From positions 7,067,001-7,131,000 of the forward strand of contig OZ004584.1 in NCBI GenBank assembly GCA_963924555.1: a DNA stretch of 64,000 bases. The letters run 5' to 3'. The position numbers were made by a program, and so were the translations under genes. Position 1 is the stretch's first letter. Each line of letters begins with the position of its first letter. Source of the stretch: Crambe crambe. Lineage: Eukaryota > Porifera > Demospongiae > Poecilosclerida > Crambeidae. This document shows, piece after piece, positions 49,251 to 59,937 of the stretch. Under the pieces are notes generated by a model. That model was given only the letters and a program-made list of their open reading frames with translations, was not told the origin of the DNA and made no database searches.

Positions 49251-52240
49251 CTATAGCTCCATATAGCTATAGCCAAATATTGGCTAAAGCCTGGCAGATA
49301 TGTTGCTATATACGTATAATGTGTTTTTAATAATTATGGTAACTATTTTTAGCTAACCAGAATTATTGATGATGATGGTTAGTAGCACAATCGTGCCAAT
49401 GCCAGTTTTTCTTAGCAACTTTCCAATCTGAGTCATTTTGCAAGATGAAACAGATGATGCTCATTGATAAAAGTGAACAGGATAACAATAGCCGCAAAAA
49501 ACTATGGAAAGAAAGGTAGAGAGGAAAAAAGTAATTATGATCAGTCATCGTCACAGAGGAGGAACCAGAAGAGGCTAGGGTAGCTAAGAGGGAATAGTTA
49601 ATTGTGATTAGCTTATGAGATTATATAGCTATAGCTAGTGTTTCATGGGTGAACCATATCGACAAAGTTCATCAGAGATCATAATTATTGCTGCTGCCAC
49701 ACATGCAGTACCAGAGGAGGTCACTATGGTATAGGATTCATTATTTATTATAGTTATTTGGACATTCATAGCATTATGAATAGCAGCTAAAGAGAGTCTT
49801 TTAGGAAGCAAAACATTGCTCTCCCCCACATCCTTGTCTCTACAGCTAAATCTCCATCAATAATCTTTCCTTGTAGTAATTTTGTGCAACTGTAAAGTGC
49901 TATAGTTATATGAGGATAAAAGAATCCTCAGATCATGACTCATTGTTAAGTAATAAATGAAGGTGATGTATAGGGATAACTAGCTAAAGCTAGTGTTAAC
50001 TGGTTGAAAAAAAACAACAACAAAGATGAAGTCACATAGTAACAGCACCCAAAATCGTGGTAACTTGACAGCTAGCTATACACAAGCATGATGAAATAAC
50101 CAAATTTTGAGTGTGGAGAGTTACACTGAAATATTAAAAGGTGATGACAAAACAACAACAACAAAACAAACAAACAAAACAAAACAAAACAAAAGCTGCA
50201 TGGCTGTATTAATATGTACGTATGCATGCCTCATTTTATTATGAAAACAATGCTACTGCTGCACTAACTAGCTATAGGTGATATGAGGCTGTATTTTAGG
50301 CCATCCCTGTAGCTATATGTACGTAGCTACGTACATAGTCTATGTAAAAAATTTTTTTTGCACTTATAGCTAATAGCTAATCCCTTTGTTGCATTAGCTA
50401 TGATATACGTAGCTATATATACCTGTTAAGCCTATATAGAGTCAGAGAATGGCTTTAGGTTTTGGAATTTAGCAGACTTGAACTGTGTTTGAGCAGCAGC
50501 CTGATAGAGGACAAAGTTTCTTACTGACAGAATGAACCAGCTATATCCAACTAGCTGTATAAGGGCATTGGCATGCAAATAATGACAGATTATTATAGCT
50601 AGCTATGAATGTAGCTATTTTTATGAAAAAACAAACTGAAAAAATGACAAAATGTGTATATAGCTACATAGCCACTGCAGTGAGTTTGTTTCTAAAGATT
50701 AAAACACACTATGAATTATCTGCTAAGCTAAACTTTGGGTTGCTTTGAATAGCAGCCATGGAAGTATAGCTATATGTTTTACAGTCATTACAATCTATTA
50801 TTCATAATTAATGAATCAAAAAAAAAATGATGCAATAATAGAAGTATTAGCTATATCACTATGAATTAATTCATTACGATCACTAGAAAGGTCATGATAT
50901 CCACATAGCTAATTATGCATGACTGTGAGTGTCTCTCTAATAACCGTTCCTCTATTACCCTGACATGGTAGCAATATCTATGTATATCTATCTATCTAAC
51001 TATCTATGTATCTATATACGTATATAAACTGCATGACCTACTAGACATGACATGACATATAGTTCTGTGTGAAATGAACAGTGTATTACAAGGCATACGT
51101 TAGGTTCATAACTAGATCAGCTATATATCAAAATGAGGTAGCTACCAAGCTATAGATGGAACTATACCCTAACTCTGTCCATGCAGTGGCCCTATAGCTA
51201 TAAAATGCTTGGATACATGCATGTACGTATACAAGCACAGAGCTTGGCTAGCTATATACACATCAAAAGGGTTAGCTAAAGGCTCGAGTACAGTTCAGAT
51301 GATTGAATCATTCAGATCAAGCAAGTACATAGCTACATGATTTGGAAGCAAAAAAATATCTCAAGGCTGGAGTTATGCTGAGAAGTCTTGATTGGCTAGT
51401 GCAGCCTAGCTATTATGTTTTAGAGACATTGGGTATAGTTAGCTACTCCTTGGACTTCATTGTGTATGAACACCAATAGTGTCTCCTCAGATAGATTGAA
51501 GGGTAAATACGTATATATGCATGAACTTGATCCACTGAAAAATCACACTCTGAGCATTATGAACATCAAAATTCATTGTAAACTTGACAAAATTTGATGA
51601 GCTATTAGAAATAGTATTCATAGGTTAAGTATATTCATGTTTACCTGTGTTGTACTGTGTATATACACAGTACAGGTAAACTTAAGTAAACAGGTACATA
51701 GAGGTAAATATAGGTAGCTACATGAACATGAGTACACACAAGATAATTTAATGTGGTAAACATAGTCTGGGTTTATCGTGTGTCTTATCTGTCTCTAGCT
51801 AAATACTTAATACTATACTGAGCATGTGTAGACTATACTGACACAGATGTTATTTGGTATACAGTATGGCCACCTATTCCTATAAACATCTTCCTACACC
51901 CATGTTTATTGGTCCCATGACTGTTCTGCTTGTTGGTTCCATGGGTTCCATAGGTACATGGGTTCCATTAGTTGCACCCCACTGGTTCTGTAGGTTTAAT
52001 AGATTGGTTCCAGTGATTTCACGGATTTGACAAATTACGTATGCCATTGCATGGCTCTATGGTGTTAGTTAATCTCATTATCATTAATTTATATGTGTCA
52101 TTTTCTCTTTGACTGGTAGTATGCTGCAATTGGTGCATGGTTGAAGGTACATTTGGTTCTCCTGATAGATTCACAATATCATGCTGAAAAGTGATATTTT
52201 ATTATTAGCTACTATATACTTTTCTGAGATTATAGCAAAT
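49251..52240. other. Long gene-free stretch
   Basis: No supported gene is seen. It contains A-rich simple repeats (50150-50195, CAAAA-type), TATC repeats at about 50975-51015 and a short hairpin at 51643-51690 (GTTTACCTGT mirrored by ACAGGTAAAC). A 64-codon minus-strand frame at 49635-49829 is not recognised. Confidence 0.5.
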
Positions 52241-52242
52241 CT

Positions 52243-52375
52243 TAGCCTCATTCCCAGGCTTTCCTCTCTCACTCATCGAAGAAAAAGGTAAAGTATACCA
52301 CGTGAAGTACTGCGTGGTACTTTAATGAGTCTCAGAGACTGCCATTGAGAGTGGAAGGCCTGGGAACGAGGCTAA
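52243..52375. mobile_element. MITE of the TAGCCTCG family (third copy)
   Basis: TAGCCTCATTCCCAGGCTTTC and the inverted GGCCTGGGAACGAGGCTA form the ends. The flanking 8-mers GCAAATCT and GCACATCT differ at one base, consistent with an older 8-bp target duplication. Confidence 0.75.
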
Positions 52376-52377
52376 GC

Positions 52378-53235
52378 ACATCTAACACACTGGACCATTG
52401 AATCATTGCATCCAGCACTGCAGTATAGATGAAGAACAACTCTATCTATCATATTTCCATCCACTCCATCTCTTAAAGTGGCATTTTAGTGAATTAGCTA
52501 CAGTAGGCAACTTGCTTTTACCGAAATTAGTTAGTAGAAGAGCAATTCGTTTAGAGTTTAGCTAGTTCATACCCCGCGCGTGCGCGTGCAACATTAACTG
52601 CTTACGCACATGCGCAGTTGACAGTCCGTTTGAAGTGAAACTCAAGACTTCAAGACATGTGACATTGCTTTCAATTTCATTTTCAAGATTTGTTTGCAAA
52701 CTCACTCCAATGGGAACAATCTTACATCATGTAAAAATAATCAGAACTGGTGGTAGCTACAGGGTGTATTCAAACATCTCCCTTCATAGCTATAATTAGC
52801 TATAGATTGCTCTGTGGTGGCATAGTTTAAACTTTGAGGGAACTACGTCATATAGCTCAGTATGATATCACTGTGAGAGGAACGTGAGAGGGTTTCTCTA
52901 TAGATTAATCAATCATCATGAGTAATAAGAGCTATACCTCACTACTCAAAATATATTGCTGGGCGAAGCTTGTGGTACGGGGTCATCTTGAGTATATGCA
53001 TGCAAGCTATGCAAGTAGCTAGATCCATTCCCCAAATAGCTAGCTATAAAAGCAACCACGAGTGTATACATACCTAATAATAACGATAACACGTTTCAAC
53101 AAGACATTTCATGAAGCTTATTCAATCTCCAAGTCAAAACTCTTTCAGTATGTACAAAAACATGTTTCACCAATAGTTGATGAAAAAATAATAGCTAGCT
53201 ACTTTGTTTCAATCTCCAAGTTATCCATCACTGGG
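52378..53235 (-). pseudogene. Shredded receptor relic (Ig, death-domain and ITIM-exon fragments)
   Basis: 52380-52490 matches the A-type Ig exon. 52490-52530 matches the 5' flank of gene D. 52620-52730 matches the E/H-type death domain. 52795-52890 matches the VVYSDV exon, and 52930-52995 and 53090-53225 match neighbouring tail sequence. Each piece is shortened, and the join between Ig and death-domain remnants skips most of a gene. Confidence 0.65.
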
Positions 53236-53907
53236 TTAGGTGGGTCATCAGTGGGTATCTTGCATGGGTTATGGGACAAGGTGTAGAGAAGAAATTGACA
53301 ATATCTCATGAATCAGATCTTAGAGCTACACAGCAACAACAATAACAAGCAGAAAGATAAAGGCCATCTTTATAATTTTATACCTACAGTATACAGATTA
53401 TTATGATACTATACGTAGCTAGCACTACAAAGAAAATATTGTAATAGCTAATTATTAGTATAACAAAGTTATGCATGTTCCATGTATTTCAGGTGACTTG
53501 ATCAATGATCATTCAGGTTCCCAGAACATAGATAACAGTCATTGGAAAACCATGCATGCATGACTAACTCAGTTTGTTTTGTATTTCATGATTTAGTTTT
53601 CTATACCAATAGCTAATCATCCCAAATAGTAGGTATTGCTAGATAATAATAGCTATACCGCAAACATTGATGTTGACTGAGTGCTATTTGTGAATTTATA
53701 GCTCTTTCTCCAATCCCTAAAGCAAAAATCATGGCAGCTAGCTATAAAGTTATCTAAGGATATTTCAAAGTGCAGTGAAAATATCTACACATTCAATTTC
53801 ATATTTCTGCACAAACATTTTGCTACGCTAATTTGATTACAAACCAAAATTAATTATATACAGTATATATATATAACAGTCAGCTTTGCTATGTAAACAG
53901 GTCATTG

Positions 53908-55971
53908 TTAGTCACATGAAAAATATTTTCTGGATAAATAATTAGCCACTTCATATTCTTCCATGTTTTTCAAGGCATCAGTAATATCAGCCAGATTATG
54001 AGAGTTAATGGTGAAAAATAATTCAACTGTGGCTTCCAAGCATGCTTCATTAGTGTCATCTTTGGAGAATTTAGGAATATTATCTGCAACAATTCCTAAT
54101 TTAGTGGCAAACTCCCTCCACTTGCGAGCAATTGGTGAAAGATCATTCAACAGGTTACCAACAGAAATTCTTGCATTTTTTTGATCCATTTCTGTAAAAA
54201 TCGATAGCTATATAGTTACACTATAATTATTATGTAGCTTCAAGTGGCATAGCCATAATAACCAACCTGGTTTCAGTTGAATAATTGATGTGTTCTCCTC
54301 CAATGGAATCATGAATACATCATTGGGTGTGGTTATTTCAGTTGGTGTTGAAAGAGTGATCTCCCCAATGTCTTCATAGGGGTGATCAGGCTAGAAGTAC
54401 AGAGAATAATAATATTATTTAGCTAGCAGGCTGCAGCTCTCTAGCTTGTAGCTACCTCATCATCTTTGATCACAGCATATGCACTATTCTGATGTATATT
54501 TATCTCAGTTGATGGTGCAGGTAGATCATGCTGACTGGCTGGAAATTCAGTAGACCTCTGTATAGTATTTATTAACGACAACAAAAACTGCATAGATTCA
54601 ACCCATTAGCTACCTTTCCTTTCCTGTAATGGAACCAAAGGCAGAAACATAATGATGCACTTGATAGCAGCAGAATAACCAATGTGATGCTCAATACTGG
54701 AACAATTATACTTAAAGTGTAGCTCCAACTATGTATCATACCAATCATTGTTGTAGTTATAGCATCTGTATTAGAAGGAATAGTCTACAATAGCTAGTTA
54801 AAATATAGCTATAGCTAGTGACTAACTTGTTTGTGAGATCACCATATGAGTAGATCTGTAACTGTTATCAGTTGTCACAATAAGTCTATTAGATACAGTT
54901 CCATTATCAGTTTCCATATAAATACTGTTTACAGATATAGATTCATCAAGACATCTGCTACAATTATGAATACTCTCTCCATTCAAAATGATGAAATGTT
55001 GCTGATTCAACTCCGGAGTTACTTGTATTGGGCAGCTGCAGTTTGTGCTATCATAGTAATCAAAGTGGACAGTTAGCTCTTGGAAGCACACAGATATCAC
55101 CTGTATAATAATTAAAATCAATCGTTTACAGTAGACAAGCACCAATGTTAATACCAGTGATACATTCAGTTCAGAATTAATCCAACTTGCTCCATACAGT
55201 CGTATAATGCCTACATATATATAAAATAATTCAGTTTAATTATGATTAGCTAACTATTTCTACTACCATCATAAAATTCTACATTCCTTGGATCACTAGG
55301 AGTCCCTCGACCTACTACATTCACTGCTGTGACCATGAACTGATAGTGGAGCATCAGTCCAGAATTGTCTGTAGGTATTGTGTAGTGAGGAGTCATAATG
55401 GAGCATCGTCCAAGGTGCTGAAGTGGAGTCCTCTCTTCCTCAGATACATTGTACACCTCCACACAGAAGGTCATGTCTGGATCAGTGTTAGTGATATCCA
55501 GGGAGAAGGGAGGCTGCCAAGTCAGGGTGATGGAGGAACAGTTGGTGGAGGCATTCACTTCCTTCACTTCATCTAATAGCCCTGTTAGCAATAATACCAA
55601 AATAATAACAATAAAGTAAAATAGCTAAGCTGCTTTCCTTGTATCTGAACATAGAAAACATCACCAGGAACATTAGGTACACTTGGATCAGTAACATGAA
55701 CTTCTTCACACTGAATTGTGGAGTTTTCTAATTCTTCAGTACAGTTCAGAGAGAGAATTTGGGTGTCTCGTTTTGCAGCAGTTCCTTCATAAATCTCATT
55801 ATTGATTGTCCATGTTATGATGGATCCAGCGAGTGGCATGAAGTCCAAGGTACATTCAAATTCAGCTCGTTGATGTAGGCCACAGGTTATCACTGATACA
55901 CCTTGCACTTTTTCATCACTAAAAAGGACCAGAAGATAGATCACTATATATATTGCTCTAGTGTATCTCAT
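53908..55971 (-). CDS. Receptor J: intact Ig-FN3-TM receptor with ITIM-like motif and death domain (531 aa)
   Basis: Nine exons join into a 1596-nt frame: 55638-55971, 55267-55581, 55155-55210, 54827-55100, 54742-54765, 54614-54696, 54456-54557, 54267-54390 and 53908-54191. Order: signal peptide (MRYTRAIYIVIYLLVLFS), Ig-like domain (CGLHQRAEFEC), FN3, Cys-containing module (NCSCPIQ, NCSRCLDES), very short stalk, transmembrane helix (SITLVILLLSSASLCFCLWF), ITIM-like exon (NSAYAVIKD; S-x-Y-x-x-I), an exon with PYEDIGEI, and a C-terminal death domain (NLLNDLSPIARKWREFATKL, NLADITDALKNMEEYEVANY). The Ig and FN3 exons are closest to those of gene B, which has no death domain, while the death domain is closest to that of I. 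Longer N-terminal starts up to 56028 are possible. GA donor at 55636-55637; all other introns GT-AG. Confidence 0.88.
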
Positions 55972-56038
55972 CCTCCTTGTGATCAGCACAGAAGAGAATG
56001 TATGCCAGTAACTGTATAACTCAATCAACCACAGTCTA

Positions 56039-57241
56039 CACGCCAGCGTACATTTACAATACTTTTTGTATTACATGATGACGTCATAATTTTTGAGAAA
56101 ATGGCCGCTGAGGTACATCTCTTGAGCTCGGCTTTTCATCAGACTAGATACCTTATAGGTGGTAGGTTTGTTCTCAACAGATGGTGATAGGTTTATTCTA
56201 CCTTACCATCCGCTATGTAAGTAAACAGTAACTCTTTTTAGCATAGAATAGCCATGGTGGTGAGAGTAATGGAAGTTTAGATGGCTTTTAAGGGCCCTTC
56301 AGAAAGATGAACAGAAGTTATCTTACTACAAACATATAGTCAGTATGTATTCTAACATGTATGTCCATACTTTAGGTTGATACTTACATTTTACAGCAAA
56401 TGGCCCATGTTTGTATATATAAGTGTATGTTTGATATAATCATAGCAGTGTTAGAATCATTCTCAAGTTAGAATTTTTCATCTGTCTCAAATAATTTTCA
56501 TGTCTACTTTGATAGGGTAGACTGTTCATTACTGATCTGGCTCAAATAAGGGTTGATATGTCGGGTGATGGGCAATATTTAGAGTACTGTTCTCTGTGTT
56601 GGATCTGATACACATTCACTCCCTATGAGCTTGTAAGTTGCAAGGTACTGTAAACCTGAATGTAGTGTTCCTTGAAAGTGTGTTTACTGTGTTATTCACA
56701 GTGAAGCCACCAGTTATTTCCCTGTTAGTATGACAGAAATGTAGCAGGGGCCACGTTTACTCTGATGTACTTTACTTGTCATTGATCACTGCAGGCACTG
56801 AAGTAGAAATTCAAGAAACAAAGCTGTCAAGACTGTAGTCATTATAGTGTGTATTGTGATTTATTTGTGGCAAAGATGTGGTGTCATTTATACTGTGTTA
56901 TTATGTTTGAACAGAAATGATTGTTGGATTTATACATGCAGTAAGTATTCCTCTATAGAATGTACCTGGTATCAAAATGAAATAACTTGTTTACAGGAAA
57001 TGGCCCTATAATCCAACAATACACTTGAAATTGAGACATGGCTTGATAACTCTCTAGTGGTAATAGCTACGTGTACCAAATTCACACTAAAGGTCATCTG
57101 TGCCGACGTAAAACTGCCACCCAAGTCTTGTTGATTTATGTTGACAGAATCTAGAGATACAAGGCCATAAAAATTTCCTAGTGTCCGTATATTCCGCGTG
57201 ATGAGCATGTAAATGAAATACAACCGGATGCACGCTGGCGT
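56039..57241. mobile_element. Insertion with CACGCCAGCG ends in the 5' flank of receptor J
   Basis: The 5' flank of gene B (21535-21630) continues at 57242 here, so about 1.2 kb has been inserted. The ends ACACGCCAGCGTACATTTAC and, inverted, GCATCCGG...CACGCTGGCGT are an imperfect inverted repeat. A short frame starts AAAATGGCCGCTGAGG at about 56098 but stops after 28 codons. No transposase is recognised. Confidence 0.5.
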
Positions 57242-57358
57242 TTAATTTGTGGATCACCTGACCAGATCACGAGTGAGATACATGCAAAGCTGAGTCATGT
57301 GTATCCTATAAAGTAAATAATATTAATTCTGAATAAAAAATAGAAGTAAGGATGGGCC

Positions 57359-57644
57359 CAGTGGCGGATTCAGGATGTGAGAAAGGGGGTCGCGCGCGGA
57401 AAATTTTGTTGGGCCACGCCCATTTCATTTCACCACACCCACTTTTGAGGCTGGCTGCTTGACACGGTAAGACTTCGGCAGCTAAATTTTAATAGATATA
57501 GCTATAGATAGAGAAATTAGTCTGCTTACATCTGAGCATATTTAGTCTAGTAGGCACCCTAGTAGGCACAGCGCGCTACGCTGCTGGAATAGCGGCCCAA
57601 AGGGGGTTTCAATAGAAACCTTCAAACCCCCCTGGATCCGGCTG
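57359..57644. mobile_element. CAGTGGCGGAT-type short element (second copy)
   Basis: It starts CAGTGGCGGATTCAGGATG and ends CCTGGATCCGGCTG, related to 6510-6960. GGTCGCGCGCGGAAAATTTT follows the left end, and a GGGGGTTTC/GAAACC hairpin precedes the right end. Confidence 0.55.
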
Positions 57645-57883
57645 TGTACAGTTCAAAAAGTTCAGCAACAAGGGAGTGAACTTCAGTCAAGTAACCCCAT
57701 ACCCATCATCAATAGATTACCAAACTGCGAGCTAGCTATTCCTACTTCACTCACATGTCAGGCCAAGATGATAATATAGCTGAAGGGAGTAGGAATAGTT
57801 AGCAATATTGGTGATGAGTAAGCTTAAGGGATTACTTGACTGAGTTGCTGAACTTTTTTGAACTGCACACAGCCATCCCTACT
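57641..57883. repeat. Large palindromic foldback element, copy 2
   Basis: The arms match those of 7297-7531 (TTCAGCAACAAGGGAGTGAA on the left, inverse TTGCTGAAC and CAGCCATCCCTACTTCTC on the right), with more divergence and a truncated left tip that abuts the preceding element. Confidence 0.7.
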
Positions 57884-57930
57884 TCTCTTTTTTATAAATA
57901 TTTTTCCTTTACTTATTCATCATGTATAAT

Positions 57931-59294
57931 CATAGATATATTACACGGAACAGGATTGGAAACTCCCCAAATTCGCGGACTATCCGTGCCATAGCGTGCG
58001 CGGCCTGCTATGCTCACAATATGCGGCCTAGTTAATCTTTCAGCACAGGTGGTGGCTCTGTTATAAGTCAAACGGGCTTCTTTATAATCTAGCTACGTAG
58101 CTATCTGAAAGATAGTCTTCTTATAGAGAAAAACACAAACAGGACTGATATTTTTTGGAGTTGCTGTTTGCTGACTTGGATGATAGGAAGAGGTGGATGC
58201 ACAAAATGTGGGGTTATTCTGTGACTTGTACAATACGAGTACACATTTTAAATGCTCACCCTTATATCATTCTCTGATATCCCACTGAAATTCAAACATT
58301 CCCTTCTTGCTCTTCTGATCTTTAAGCTGATCATGGTGCACGACCCAGCAATGGCCCAGTAGTCTGCCTCTGACTTTGCAGGCAGAAATTGCTTCCACTC
58401 TCTTCTTTCACTGGTTATATCTCACATTTTGTAAGGTGAGGCAATTATTAGTTGTAATGAACTGCACTGCCCACTCCCTGGGTATACTGGACTGTGATCT
58501 TGTCAGCATGGTGTATAAACTCTTGGCAGAGGAGCTCAGTAGATGGAATGTGGGATTTGGATAATCAGAGATGTGTCATCTTCTCTTTTTCTCTTCCTCT
58601 GGTGGTTCTTCCTTGTATCAAATATCAATTTTCTTCTAGCTACTCATCCTTGTCTAATGATAATATGCCTAGCTAGCTAGCTATTTTCATGACAATTTTA
58701 TAGTGCACAACATTGTACTTCGAAGTTCTACTCGTTTCATTCCAATAGTAATGCTGTTACTGCTTCCATACATATTCAAATGAACATACATTTCTCTTAT
58801 TTTCATAGTGTTTTTGTTACACAAAGTAATGTACCAAATTTATATAAAATATGACCATTAAACAAGTTATAACAGAATTCATACATAAGAAAGTCATTTA
58901 ATCCAGTAGTTCATACCTCAATGCATGCAATTTATACTTGCTAAAACTTTAATGCTATCTCCTAACTAGAGAAAATGTGACACAAAACATTTCAGCCATG
59001 AAGTAAGGTCACTAAACAGTCCTCCAACTCTCGTATGGTTACTGCTTTCTCACCTGCAATAAGAAAAGATGATCGTGGTAAGTTCCGTGCATGTTTCACG
59101 GACAGTCCTGGCCTAGCAAACTGTAGCACGCTTTGCAAAAACCACAAAACCACAAGACAGAGCGTCTACAATATCGCCTAAAACCATGGCAATAGAGCGA
59201 AAATGCTATGGCAAGGATTGTCCGTTTACAATTATATTAGGCCTATGGGCGCACGTGACGAGTTTCCAATCCTGTTCCGTATAATATATCTATG
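57931..59294. mobile_element. DNA transposon, copy 2 of the AGGATTGGAAAC-end family
   Basis: Inverted ends of 34 bp with one mismatch lie at 57931-57964 and 59261-59294 (core GGAACAGGATTGGAAACT). They are flanked by a perfect 7-bp direct repeat GTATAAT. The interior (1.36 kb) differs from copy 1 except for GC-rich subterminal sequence. Short plus-strand frames at 58376-58564 and 58494-58676 are not recognised. Confidence 0.8.
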
Positions 59295-59476
59295 GTATAA
59301 TGCAGATAGCTAGCTATAATGAAAGTATCTATAGTCTCAGAGATAGCTACTTATTATTTTGTAATTGTTTATTTTATTATAGGCAACTGGATGCTGTGAT
59401 CCTCCTATCCATCCCAAATAATTATGTATTGTAGCTATGCAGTTCATCAGAGATTTCCAATTCTGTCTCACACTCA

Positions 59477-59937
59477 GCAGGCCCGTACCCAGAAATTTTG
59501 AAAGGGGGATTTCAACTATCCGTGCGCTTGCGCGCGGAAAGATTTTGTCTGGCGAAAAATTTTGCCTGGCCACACCCATTTTTGGATAGATACACGTACG
59601 CTGTTTTTAGCTATTAAACTATAGCAGCTGGTAATTGTAGGCAATCAGGGAATAGCTGATGAACTTCTAGCTACCTGTACAGTTTTTAGATACAAGCTGA
59701 ACTTAGCAAAGCTAATAGCTTCAGGCACCATATATAAATCAGTAGCCTAGGGGTGGTTTATAGCTAGCTAAAAACTGACGTTTTCTGGATAATAGGCTTT
59801 GCTATACTCGTTTTCTTTCTCTCTGCTTGGAGCTGGCTCGTGCACACAAAAATTAATTAACCGATTTTTAATGACGCGTACGATGTACGCGCTCGCTCGC
59901 GGTTAAAATTCAATTTGAAAAGGGGGTTCGATCGAAC
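59477..59937. mobile_element. Possible short element (GCCCGTACCCAG start)
   Basis: GGCCCGTACCCAGAAATTTT and a GCGCGCGGAAAGATTTT/CCACACCCA stretch resemble the left ends of the CAGTGGCGGAT elements. The right side has GGGGGTTCGATCGAACC. Boundaries are uncertain. Confidence 0.3.

Noticed and set aside
49635..49829. 64-codon minus-strand frame with a TIINNESYTIVTSSGTA segment, considered as a receptor tail exon
   Set aside because: No splice sites, no match to any tail exon in the array and no neighbouring exons.
56098..56190. Kozak-like start AAAATGGCCGCTGAGG, considered as a captured gene first exon
   Set aside because: The frame stops after about 28 codons and no downstream exon could be found within the insertion.
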